A stretch of 64,000 bases of DNA. Source: Kocuria marina. Lineage in GTDB: Bacteria; Actinomycetota; Actinomycetes; Actinomycetales; Micrococcaceae. This document shows positions 28,393-36,137 of this stretch, in pieces (positions within the stretch are counted from its first letter, which is position 1; every line of letters begins with the position of its first letter). The stretch is from NCBI RefSeq assembly GCF_000786655.1, contig NZ_JROM01000045.1, positions 1-64,000 of the forward strand. Direction: 5' to 3'. The position numbers were made by a program, and so were the translations under genes. The notes beneath the pieces were generated by a model. It did no database searches, was not told the origin of the DNA, and saw only the letters and a list, made by a program, of their open reading frames with translations.

Positions 28393-29678
28393 CGGCTCCC
28401 TCGGTCCCCGGTGGTCGCGCCGGACGGCGACGTGACGGCGGCCAGAGCGGCGTCGAACCGCTCAAGACCCTGCTCGATCTCGCGTTCGGTGACCACGAGC
28501 GCGGGGATCAATCGGACCACGTTGCCCGCGGGGCCGCACGTGAGGGTGAGGAGGTCCTGGTCCACCGTGGCCTGCTGGACCGCCGCGGCGGTGGCGGCGT
28601 CCGGTGAACCGTCCGCGGCGGTGAACTCGATGCCCTGCATGAGCCCCAGGCCGCGCACGTCCCCGAGCACGGGGTAGCGGGTCTGGATCTCCTCGAGCCC
28701 GGCCCGGAGCTGCTCACCACGCTCCCGGGAGTTCTCGACCAGGCCCTCCTCCTCCACGACCCGCAGGGTGGCCACACCCGCCGCCGCGGAGACCGCGTTG
28801 CCGCCGTAGGTCCCGCCCTGGGAACCGGGCCACCCCTGGGACATGAGCTCGGTGGAGGCCGCGATCGCGGAGATCGGGAAGCCGGAGGCGATGCCCTTGG
28901 CCATGATCTGGATGTCCGGGGAGGCGGTGGAGTGCTGGTGCCCCCAGTACTTGCCGGTGCGGCCCACGCCGGCCTGCACCTCGTCGAAGATCAGGAGGAT
29001 GCCGTGGCGGTCCGCCCGTTCCCGCAGTCCCTCGAGGAACCGCGGGGGCGTGGGGATATAGCCGCCGTCCCCCAGTGCGGGTTCGATGAGGAACGCCGCG
29101 GTGTCCTGGGGCGCGGTACGTGTCATCAGCAGGTAGTCGAGTTCCTGCAACGCGAAGTCCACGGCGGTGTCCATGTCCCAGCCGTAGCGGTAGGCATAGG
29201 GGAACGCGGACATGTGCACGCCGGCCATGAGCGGCGAGAAACCGGCGGAGAACTTGGTCCCGGCGGTCGTCAGGGAGGCCGCCGCCACCGTGCGGCCGTG
29301 GAACCCACCCTGGAACACCACAATGTTGGGACGACCGGTGGCCATGCGTGCCAGGCGGATGCCGGCCTCCACGGCTTCCGACCCCGAGTTGGCGAAGAAC
29401 AGGGAGTCCAACCCCGCGGGCAGCACCTCCCCCAGACGCTCGGTGAACTCGAGCAGCGGCGGGTGCATCACGGTGGTGTACTGCGCGTGGATCACCTTGC
29501 CCACTTGTTCGCGCGCGGCCTCCACCACCTTCGGGTGGCAGTGACCGGTGCTGGTCACGCCGATGCCCGTGGTGAAGTCCAGGTACTCCCGCCCGTCGGT
29601 GCCGTGGATCCAACTCCCGGACGCGTGATCGACCACGACGGGAGTTGCCTGCTTGAGAAGGGGGCTCAGGGATGCCAT
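28389..29678 (-). CDS. class III aminotransferase, GabT/DoeD-like
   Basis: 429-residue omega-aminotransferase. Family points are FTTGIGVTSTGHCHPKVVEA, NSGSEAVEAGIRLAR, GGFHGRTVAAASL, the PLP Asp in LLIFDEVQAGVGRTG and the lysine in IMAKGIASGFP. GABA, diaminobutyrate or beta-amino acids are the usual amino donors; in an ectoine pathway it would convert 2,4-diaminobutyrate to aspartate semialdehyde (DoeD step). It is first in a three-gene minus-strand operon under operator 3. No ribosome-binding site precedes the ATG, and a TTGACA/GACAAT promoter ends about eight bases upstream, so translation may be leaderless. Confidence 0.86.
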   Translation of the reverse strand: MASLSPLLKQATPVVVDHASGSWIHGTDGREYLDFTTGIGVTSTGHCHPKVVEAAREQVGKVIHAQYTTVMHPPLLEFTERLGEVLPAGLDSLFFANSGSEAVEAGIRLARMATGRPNIVVFQGGFHGRTVAAASLTTAGTKFSAGFSPLMAGVHMSAFPYAYRYGWDMDTAVDFALQELDYLLMTRTAPQDTAAFLIEPALGDGGYIPTPPRFLEGLRERADRHGILLIFDEVQAGVGRTGKYWGHQHSTASPDIQIMAKGIASGFPISAIAASTELMSQGWPGSQGGTYGGNAVSAAAGVATLRVVEEEGLVENSRERGEQLRAGLEEIQTRYPVLGDVRGLGLMQGIEFTAADGSPDAATAAAVQQATVDQDLLTLTCGPAGNVVRLIPALVVTEREIEQGLERFDAALAAVTSPSGATTGDRGSR

Positions 29679-29707
29679 GCGTCACATTGTCCGAGCCGGA
29701 TCGAATG

Positions 29708-29719
29708 ATTGTCAACAAT
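29708..29719. promoter_or_regulatory. GntR operator 3 in a divergent promoter
   Basis: ATTGTCAACAAT (14 bp when flanking G and C are included). On the minus strand it contains TTGACA, with GACAAT 18 bases on and the aminotransferase ATG right after. On the plus strand TTGTCA and TAGGGT (29733-29738) lead to the ATG at 29742. One site can thus cover the -35 regions of both genes. Confidence 0.7.
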
Positions 29720-29741
29720 CAGCGGATTGGCCTAGGGTGCG

Positions 29742-30851
29742 ATGATGACGCAGCAACGGCCACCCGCCCAGCCCTCCCACGACATGCACGCATCCCCCGA
29801 AGCACCCCGCGCCGAGGCCGGTCGTCCGGCTCGCGATCACCGAGTGTCCGGTGACGACGACGCCGCGGCGCACAGTGCAGGACGCCGTCCCCGCCTCGTG
29901 GTCCTCACCTCGCCCGACGCACCTCCCCTACCCAATGCCGCACGCATCGAGGACATGGTGGACGTGGCCTACACGCACGCGGACGATCTCGAGTCCGCGC
30001 TCCCCGGGGCCAGGGCGTTGCTGGTGTGGGACTTCTTCTCCACGGCACTGCGGGACGCGTGGTCCGGCGCGACCGACCTCGAATGGATCCACGTGGCCGC
30101 CGCTGGCGTGGACTCGCTGTTGTTCGACGAGTTGCGCGCCTCGGACATCACCGTGACGAACGCGCGCGGCGCCTTCGACGTACCGATCGCGGAATTCGTG
30201 CTCTCATCCGTCCTGGCCCACAACAAGCAGCTGCACCGCAGCAAGCAGCTGCAGAACGAGCGGACGTGGCAGCACCGCGAGTTGCAGCGAACGAGCGGTC
30301 AGCGTGCTCTCGTGGCCGGTACGGGCGGAATCGGTCGGGCCACGGCCAGGCTCCTGCGGGCGGCCGGCCTGCGGGTCACGGGAGCCGGGCGCACAGCGCG
30401 CGAGCACGACGAGGACTTCGGCACGGTGGTCGAGAGCAGCCGGCTCGCCGAGCACGTGGCGGACGTGGACCACCTCGTGCTCATCGCGCCGTTGACGGAC
30501 CGGACCCGAGGACTCCTGAGCCGCGAGGTCCTCGCGACCATGAAACCCACGGCGCACGTGATCAACGTGGGCCGCGGAGCCCTCGTGGATGAGGACGCCC
30601 TGGTGGAAGCACTGCACGAGGGGCGCATCGCGGCGGCCTCGTTGGACGTGTTCGACCAGGAACCCCTCCCCCGCGACCATCCATTCTGGACGATGCCCGC
30701 CGTGCACATCTCGGCGCACATGAGCGGGGACGTCATCGGTTGGCGGGACACCCTGGCGGAACAGTTCGAGGCCAACCTGGTCCGATGGCTCCGCAGCGAG
30801 GAGTGGGAGAACGTCGTCGACAAGCAGCTGGGGTACGTGCGGGGTCGCTGA
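29742..30851 (+). CDS. D-isomer-specific 2-hydroxyacid dehydrogenase
   Basis: 369-residue NAD(P)-dependent dehydrogenase interconverting a 2-oxoacid and a D-2-hydroxyacid. The Rossmann loop is AGTGGIGRATA; the catalytic Arg is in NVGRGALVDEDAL, the Glu in DVFDQEPLPRDHP and the His in HISAHMSG. The first 50 residues are a disordered, unconserved extension with the dispersed motif (GDDDAAAHS). The ATG lies just after a predicted -10, without a Shine-Dalgarno site, suggesting a leaderless message. It is controlled from operator 3 together with the divergent aminotransferase operon; the substrate is unknown, and keto acids from the LysN-like aminotransferase are candidates. Confidence 0.87.
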   Translation: MMTQQRPPAQPSHDMHASPEAPRAEAGRPARDHRVSGDDDAAAHSAGRRPRLVVLTSPDAPPLPNAARIEDMVDVAYTHADDLESALPGARALLVWDFFSTALRDAWSGATDLEWIHVAAAGVDSLLFDELRASDITVTNARGAFDVPIAEFVLSSVLAHNKQLHRSKQLQNERTWQHRELQRTSGQRALVAGTGGIGRATARLLRAAGLRVTGAGRTAREHDEDFGTVVESSRLAEHVADVDHLVLIAPLTDRTRGLLSREVLATMKPTAHVINVGRGALVDEDALVEALHEGRIAAASLDVFDQEPLPRDHPFWTMPAVHISAHMSGDVIGWRDTLAEQFEANLVRWLRSEEWENVVDKQLGYVRGR

Positions 30852-31024
30852 GGCGGGGCGCGCCGGACATGCCAGCCCTTCGGGAACGCCGGCCACACGG
30901 TGATTGCCACCCCTGCACCACGCCGGGCCCACCCCCGAACCCGGGCCCTCGGACCCCGGATCCCGCATGACATCGCAGGCACACCACACCTTTGTCATGT
31001 CCCGAGAAATTTACCGTCCACCCC

Positions 31025-31053
31025 TTGACGTGTGATGCGCATTACAGTAAATT
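31025..31053 (+). promoter_or_regulatory. sigma70-type promoter of the small cysteine protein
   Basis: TTGACG at 31025-31030 and TAAATT at 31048-31053 are spaced by 17 bases, the best promoter match in the window. AAATTTAC (31007-31014) and GTAAATTT (31047-31054) form an exact 8-bp dyad around it. The DNA is much more AT-rich than its surroundings. Confidence 0.65.
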
Positions 31054-31087
31054 TCATATCACGGAAACTCACTTCCGTAATATGAAA
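31052..31087. promoter_or_regulatory. large operator-like inverted repeat over the transcription start
   Basis: TTTCATATCACGGAA (31052-31066) and TTCCGTAATATGAAA (31073-31087) pair at 14 of 15 positions around a 6-base spacer. The left arm overlaps the end of the -10, the repeat covers the likely +1, and the right arm ends at the ribosome-binding site. It could be an operator for a dimeric repressor or a hairpin in the 5' leader. I do not recognise the regulator. Confidence 0.6.
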
Positions 31088-31098
31088 GGAAGAAGATC

Positions 31099-31278
31099 AT
31101 GGTGAATGCACCCGCCACCGCAGCACACGTGTCCTACTTCAAGTACACCGGCGATACCCTGGACCCGGACTTCTGCCCCAACGGCCGCGTGGGCCACAGC
31201 CGCTCCGCCGAGATGTGCACCCTGGCCATCTCCGCCGCGTGCGTGGGGGCCGCCCTGTCCCGCATCTTCGCGCGCTGA
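31099..31278 (+). CDS. small cysteine-containing protein, unknown function
   Basis: 59-residue protein (ATG after AAGGAAGAAG; stop TGA 31276-31278). It has three cysteines (26, 40 and 48), a central motif DPDFCPNGRVGHSRSAEMC and a short hydrophobic end (LAISAACVGAAL). It is too short for routine gene finding, but the strong promoter, good ribosome-binding site, normal codon use and a dedicated palindrome support it. A thiol peroxidase follows 52 bases later on the same strand, so a redox or metal-related role is possible. I do not recognise the family. Confidence 0.6.
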   Translation: MVNAPATAAHVSYFKYTGDTLDPDFCPNGRVGHSRSAEMCTLAISAACVGAALSRIFAR

Positions 31279-31330
31279 ACCACGCCGGACCTCAGCGCCG
31301 CAGCCCGTCCCCGACCCACGAGGAGCCCAC

Positions 31331-31804
31331 ATGTCACGCGAACTCTCCACCGGAAAACCCGCCCCCGCGCTGCGACTGACCGCACACGACGGCAGCACCG
31401 TGGACCTTGCCGACGCCACCCGCAACGGCACCGTGGTGTACTTCTACCCCAAGGCCTTCACGCCGGGGTGCACCACCGAGGCATGCGACTTCCGGGACAA
31501 CCTGGCCGCGCTGAAGGGCCAGGGCTACGACGTCTACGGTGTCTCCGGTGACGACCCCCAGGAGCTCCAGCGCTTCGTCACCGAGTACCACCTGCCCTAC
31601 ACACTTCTCTCCGACCCCGATCACGCCGCCGCCAAGGAATGGGGCGCGTGGGGGGAACGCACGATCAACGGCGAGACCTCCGAGGGTCCGCTGCGATCCA
31701 CGTTCGTGATCGACCCGTCCGGCAAGCTCACCCACGCCCAGTACCGCGTGGACGCCCAGGGCCACGTGGCCCGACTGGTCTCCGAACTCTCCGACGCCTC
31801 CTGA
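31331..31804 (+). CDS. bcp: thioredoxin-dependent peroxiredoxin (BCP/PrxQ)
   Basis: 157-residue thiol peroxidase of the BCP type, which reduces peroxides using thioredoxin. The peroxidatic cysteine lies in YPKAFTPGCTTEACDFRDNL, with the second cysteine five residues on, as in PrxQ; GVSGDDPQELQRF and the late R in GPLRSTFVID complete the active site. The start follows GAGGAG. It shares a transcription unit with the small cysteine protein and ends at a strong terminator. Confidence 0.95.
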   Translation: MSRELSTGKPAPALRLTAHDGSTVDLADATRNGTVVYFYPKAFTPGCTTEACDFRDNLAALKGQGYDVYGVSGDDPQELQRFVTEYHLPYTLLSDPDHAAAKEWGAWGERTINGETSEGPLRSTFVIDPSGKLTHAQYRVDAQGHVARLVSELSDAS

Positions 31805-31863
31805 ACCGGGACGCGTCCCCCAGACTCCGTGCGGGCAGTGGCCTCCTGGTCGCACGGTGACAG

Positions 31864-31889
31864 CGGCAGCCACCTCCGGGTGGCTGCCG
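31864..31889 (+). terminator. intrinsic terminator after bcp
   Basis: Perfect 11-bp stem (CGGCAGCCACC / GGTGGCTGCCG) with a TCCG tetraloop, followed by TCTTGT. It stands between two converging transcripts, bcp (+) and the ABC importer operon (-). Confidence 0.88.
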
Positions 31890-31967
31890 TCTTGTCGTCT
31901 ACGCCCGGGTTGTCGCGCGGGGCTCCGACCGGCGCCGTTCGCGTCATGACGACGCCGCCGCGCCGGG

Positions 31968-32975
31968 TCAGCGCCGCGTGATCAGGCCCTGCGAGACCAT
32001 CCAGGCGAACGCGACGTCGCCAGGTTCCTCGCCGTCCTCGTCCACGCGGCCGTTGAGCTCGCGCATGGTCTCGTCGGTGAGCAGCGGGGAGACCTGACGG
32101 AAGACGTCGTCGAGCTGCGGGTACTTCTCGAGCGTCTCGGTCCGGAACACGGGTGCGGCGTTGTACGCCGGGAAGAACTCGCGGTCGTCCTGCAGGATCC
32201 GCAGGTCCAGGGAGTTGATCCGCCCGTCCGTGGTGAAGACCTCCCCGAAATTGCAGTCACCCTCGTCCGTGGCCGTGTAGACGGCCCCGGTGTCGTACAC
32301 GCCGATGTTCTCGTCCGGGACCCCGTTCGCGGCACCGCGCTCGAGCCCGTAGGCCCGCAGCATGGGGTTGAGACCGTCCGGTCGGGAGTTGAACTCGGCC
32401 TCCACGCAAAAGGTCCGCTCGCTCACGGGCAACTGCGCGATCTGGGAGAAGTTCTCGATGTCCCCGAGCTGCTCCGCGGCCTCGCTTCGCACCGCGAACC
32501 GGTACGTGTTGTTCAGCGGCGCCGGTTCCGTCCACGTGAGCCCGTTCTCCCGGTCCGCGTCCCGCACCGCTTCCCACTGCTTGCGCTGGTCCGCGATCCC
32601 GCTCTCGTGACCGAGGTACGTGATCCACGCGGTCCCGGTGTACTCGTACGTCATGTCCCCCTCGCCGGAGAGCATGACCTCGCGCGTGGGCTGACTGCCG
32701 GGAATGTTCGTGAAGTCGGTGACCTCGAACCCGGCGGCCTGGGCGGCCAGGACGGCGATCTTGCCCAGGATCAGCTGCTCCGTAAAATTCTTGCCCGCGA
32801 CCGTGATGTGCGCGTCGTCCGGGAGTCCCTCGATGTGCTGGATCTTCCCCGGTCCCGCGGGCGGCACGTAGGAGGACGCCGGTTGCAGTCCGCACCCGGT
32901 CAGCAGGAACAGACCGACGACGGCGCCCGCTCCGGCTGCGACGGCCCGCCGGCGGGGTTCGCGTGCTCGCGTCAT
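31968..32975 (-). CDS. quaternary-amine substrate-binding lipoprotein (OpuC/OsmF type)
   Basis: 335-residue glycine-betaine/choline-type binding protein. A lipoprotein signal with lipobox LLTGC ends at about residue 27, anchoring it outside the membrane. The family motif TVAGKNFTEQLILGKI and the YEYTGTAWITYLG, CNFGEVFTTDGRI and PVFRTETLEKYP stretches, with aromatic residues that cage the trimethylammonium group, are present. It is last in a permease - ATPase - permease - binding protein operon; the start lies 2 bases after the permease stop. Betaine, choline, carnitine or ectoine could be the ligand. Confidence 0.9.
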   Translation of the reverse strand: MTRAREPRRRAVAAGAGAVVGLFLLTGCGLQPASSYVPPAGPGKIQHIEGLPDDAHITVAGKNFTEQLILGKIAVLAAQAAGFEVTDFTNIPGSQPTREVMLSGEGDMTYEYTGTAWITYLGHESGIADQRKQWEAVRDADRENGLTWTEPAPLNNTYRFAVRSEAAEQLGDIENFSQIAQLPVSERTFCVEAEFNSRPDGLNPMLRAYGLERGAANGVPDENIGVYDTGAVYTATDEGDCNFGEVFTTDGRINSLDLRILQDDREFFPAYNAAPVFRTETLEKYPQLDDVFRQVSPLLTDETMRELNGRVDEDGEEPGDVAFAWMVSQGLITRR

Positions 32976-32977
32976 GG

Positions 32978-33763
32978 TCACAGTCCCTTCGGTCGCGCGA
33001 CGTGTTCCACGAACCGACCCAGCCAGTCCACCACGAGGGCCAACAGCGCCACCAGGACGGAGCCCACGATCAGCACCGTGGTCAGATTCAGGTTCACGCC
33101 CGTGGTGATCAGGATCCCCAGCCCGCCGCCGTTGATGAACGTGGCGAGCGTGGCGGTGCCCACGAGCAACACCAGGGCCGTGCGGATCCCCGCGAGCATG
33201 ATGGGCACCGCGAGGGGCAGCTCCACGCGGAACAACACCGCCGCTGAGCTCATACCCATGCCCCGTCCCGCTTCCACGAGGCGCTGATCCACTTGCTGCA
33301 GACCCACCATGGTGTTGCGCAGCACCGGCAGGATCGCATAGGCCACGAGCGCGATGATCGCCGCCCAGAAGCCGAAGCCCACCAGGAATGCGAGCAGCAC
33401 CACCAGCCCGATCGCCGGTGCCGCCTGACCGATGTTGGCCACGACCATCACGGCCCCGCTGATGCGCCGCAGCGGGCCGCGGGTGAGCAGGATGCCCAGG
33501 GGGATCGCGATCGCGAGGACGAGCACCGCGGCCACGGCCGTGAGCCGCAGGTGTTCGAGCGTGTAGTTCCACAGGTTCCCGGGAGCCAGCGTGGCCCGCT
33601 CCGTCTGGCTGAGGTCCCCGAAGGCCAGGAAGGACCACAGGGCAGCGAACACCACGCACACACCCGCGAGCTGCAGCCACAGGGCCCGCATGGTCCCGCT
33701 GGCCAGTGTCTGTGCAGCCACTCGTCCCGCATCGGGGGCCTGCGTGCGGACGGTCCCGCTCAT
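32978..33763 (-). CDS. quaternary-amine ABC transporter permease
   Basis: 261 residues, about six membrane helices, with the EAA-type coupling loop VEAGRGMGMSSAAVLFRVEL. The late GLGILITTGVNL matches OpuB/OpuC permeases. It overlaps the ATPase gene by 4 bases (ATGA) and precedes the binding protein gene. It forms the membrane channel together with the second permease at 35.2 kb. Confidence 0.9.
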   Translation of the reverse strand: MSGTVRTQAPDAGRVAAQTLASGTMRALWLQLAGVCVVFAALWSFLAFGDLSQTERATLAPGNLWNYTLEHLRLTAVAAVLVLAIAIPLGILLTRGPLRRISGAVMVVANIGQAAPAIGLVVLLAFLVGFGFWAAIIALVAYAILPVLRNTMVGLQQVDQRLVEAGRGMGMSSAAVLFRVELPLAVPIMLAGIRTALVLLVGTATLATFINGGGLGILITTGVNLNLTTVLIVGSVLVALLALVVDWLGRFVEHVARPKGL

Positions 33764-35169
33764 GACCTGCCCTCCGGCTCACGCCCGTGCGGGGCGTCCC
33801 GGGCGGGGTCGAACGCGGAGGCGCCGGATGCGGCGTCGTCGTCCGCGGGCGTGGACGCACGGGACTCGGCGCCCGCGCCCTCGACGGCACGGGGCTCGTC
33901 GACGGGCTGAGCGGCCCCGGTCGAATCGGGCACCGCTGCATCCTCCGGGCCGGGCACCGCGGCGAACTCACCGGTGTTGGTGCCGGCCGGGGTGACCGAG
34001 TCCTCGCGGGCCGCCGACTGGGACGAGGCGATCGCGTCCATGATCGTGGCAATGGTGACCAGGCCCGTGAACCGGTCCCGGCGGTCCACCACGATCGCGC
34101 TGCCCGTGCTGCCCATGAGCATCGCGTCCAGGGCGTCGTTGAGGGTGGAGTGCGCGGTGACGATCGGGAGATCGGGGTCCGCCGTGGTGGGGAAATGTCC
34201 GAGCCGTTCGACCTGGCGCCGTGAGTACCAGCGCAGCGGCCGGTGCTGCGGATCCAGGACCACCACGTTCTGTTCCCGCGCGGCGTCGAGCTGGGCCGCC
34301 ACGTCCCGGGGAGCCTCGTCCGACGTCGCGACCGGCGACTCCGCCAACGGCACGTCCCCCACGCGGCTGAGGGTCAGCTGCTTCAGGCCCGCGCCCGAGC
34401 CGATGAAACTCTCCACGAACTCGTTGGCGGGGTTGGCCAGGATGCGCTCCGGGGAGTCGTACTGCACGAGCTGGGCGCCCTCGTCGAACACGGCGATCCA
34501 GTCACCGAGCTTGACCGCCTCGTCGAAGTCGTGGGTCACGCACACGATCGTCTTCTGCAGCTCGGCCTGGATGTTGAGCAGCTCGTTCTGCAGCCGCTGC
34601 CGCGTGATGGGGTCCACGGCGCCGAACGGTTCGTCCATGAGCAGCACGGGCGGATCGGCCGCGAGCGCCCGGGCCACCCCCACGCGCTGCTGCTGTCCTC
34701 CGGAGAGCTCCTTGGGGTAGCGGTCCCGGTAGGTGTCCGGGTCCAGGGACACCAACTCGAGCAGCTCGTCCACACGGCGGGCGATCCGTTGCTTGTCCCA
34801 GCCCTGCATCTTGGGCACCAGCCCGATGTTGGTCCCCACCGTCATGTGGGGGAACAGCCCGCCGGCCTGGATCACGTACCCGATGTTGCGGCGCAGTTCG
34901 TCACCGTCCATCCCGGTCACGTCCTGACCGTCGATCACGATGCTGCCGCTCGTGGGTTCGATGAGTCGGTTGATCATCTTGAGCGTGGTGGTCTTGCCGC
35001 ACCCGGAGGGGCCCACGAACATCACCACGCTGCCCGCGGGGATCTCGAGGGTCAGTCCGCCCACCGCGGGTTCGTTCTGTCCCGGGTAGCGCTTGGTGAC
35101 CTGGTTCAACAGGATGGCCGCGCCACTCACGTCCCGGGTGGGTGTTGCCGGTGCAGTTGGATCAGACAC
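33760..35169 (-). CDS. quaternary-amine ABC transporter ATPase with CBS domain
   Basis: 469-residue OpuA/OpuC-type ATPase: Walker A GPSGCGKTT, signature LSGGQQQR, Walker B VLLMDEPFGAVD and the switch His in VCVTHDFDEA. A regulatory CBS region follows (PIVTAHSTLNDALDAMLMGS, FTGLVTIATIMDAI), the kind that senses ionic strength in OpuA. About 85 disordered acidic residues close the protein and carry the dispersed motif (ADDDAASGA); most relatives lack such a tail. Genes overlap on both sides, so expression is coupled. Osmotic control is likely by family. Confidence 0.9.
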   Translation of the reverse strand: MSDPTAPATPTRDVSGAAILLNQVTKRYPGQNEPAVGGLTLEIPAGSVVMFVGPSGCGKTTTLKMINRLIEPTSGSIVIDGQDVTGMDGDELRRNIGYVIQAGGLFPHMTVGTNIGLVPKMQGWDKQRIARRVDELLELVSLDPDTYRDRYPKELSGGQQQRVGVARALAADPPVLLMDEPFGAVDPITRQRLQNELLNIQAELQKTIVCVTHDFDEAVKLGDWIAVFDEGAQLVQYDSPERILANPANEFVESFIGSGAGLKQLTLSRVGDVPLAESPVATSDEAPRDVAAQLDAAREQNVVVLDPQHRPLRWYSRRQVERLGHFPTTADPDLPIVTAHSTLNDALDAMLMGSTGSAIVVDRRDRFTGLVTIATIMDAIASSQSAAREDSVTPAGTNTGEFAAVPGPEDAAVPDSTGAAQPVDEPRAVEGAGAESRASTPADDDAASGASAFDPARDAPHGREPEGRS

Positions 35170-35803
35170 GGATACCTCGCGAAGTGGTGAGACGACCGAT
35201 GACTACCAGCACCAGGTCGAGGACGACGGCCAGGACGATGACTCCCACGACACCCACGACGACCGATTCGAAGGCATTGGCACCACCCAGGCGGGACAGG
35301 CCGGAGAAGATGAACCCGCCGAGCCCCGGGCCCAGCGTGTAGGCGGCCACGGCGGCGATGCCCATGACCATCTGGGCGGAGACCCTGATCCCCGCCATGA
35401 TCACGGGCCAGGCCATGGGGATCTCCACGGTCGCCAGGGTGCGCAACCGGCCCATGCCGATCCCCCGCGCGGATTCCACCACCGAGGCGGGGATCCCGCT
35501 CAGCCCCACCACGGCGTTACGCAGGATGGGCAGCGTGGCGAAGAACGTCACGACGATCACCGCGGGCACCACACCGAAACCGAACGGGGCGATGAGCAGA
35601 CCGATCAGCGCGAAGGACGGGATGGTCAAGCCCATGGCCGACAACCCGTTCGCCAGGCCACTGGCCGTGGCGTTGCGGTAGACCAGCGCGGCGATGACCA
35701 CGGCCAGGACCGTGGCGAGCACCAGGCATTGCGCCACCAGGCTGAAGTGCTGCCAGGACGCAAAGAGGATCTCCTCGCGGCGCTGGGTGATGAAGTCCCA
35801 CAT
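35162..35803 (-). CDS. quaternary-amine ABC transporter permease, second
   Basis: 213-residue permease, first gene of the importer operon. The coupling loop is VESARGIGMGRLRTLATVEI and the end is GPGLGGFIFSGLSRLGG. I chose the start MWDFITQ at 35803, which matches family length; AGGAGA precedes it by about ten bases. The frame is open further upstream without homology. The gap to 36137 (about 330 bases) holds the operon promoter (a TACAAT hexamer near 35935 on the minus strand is the best -10) and a pair of inverted dispersed motifs. Confidence 0.9.
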   Translation of the reverse strand: MWDFITQRREEILFASWQHFSLVAQCLVLATVLAVVIAALVYRNATASGLANGLSAMGLTIPSFALIGLLIAPFGFGVVPAVIVVTFFATLPILRNAVVGLSGIPASVVESARGIGMGRLRTLATVEIPMAWPVIMAGIRVSAQMVMGIAAVAAYTLGPGLGGFIFSGLSRLGGANAFESVVVGVVGVIVLAVVLDLVLVVIGRLTTSRGIRV

Positions 35804-35978
35804 GGGCGGTTCCGTCTCCTGGGTCTCGGCGCGGACTGCGTTAAGGACGGAAGACGTGTCTCGGCGCCGCTGCGGAGACCTCGCCCAGCGGAACGGGGGT
35901 GCATGCCCACGTTCCCGGTGGCCTTGGGTGAATTGTAATGGATCTGCCCGCGGTCCCCACCGAACGCGCGGGGTCGAC

Positions 35979-36033
35979 GACGACGCCGCGCCCCGGGTGA
36001 GGGGGCCCGCGCCGGTGCCGCTGCGGCGTCGTC
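35979..36033. repeat. inverted pair of the dispersed 11-mer
   Basis: GACGACGCCGC (35979-35989) and GCGGCGTCGTC (36023-36033) are exact inverse copies 33 bases apart, in the gap between the divergent importer operon and the DJ-1/PfpI gene. Since both neighbours start here, a terminator role is unlikely. Confidence 0.7.
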
Positions 36034-36137
36034 CCCCGGGTGTGCCGCTGTGAGCGGAACCGGCCCCGCGAGCCTTGCCGCGCCCCGGACGCGGTGCCAC
36101 AGTGGACAGTGACACCCGATAGAAAGGACCCTTAGCA

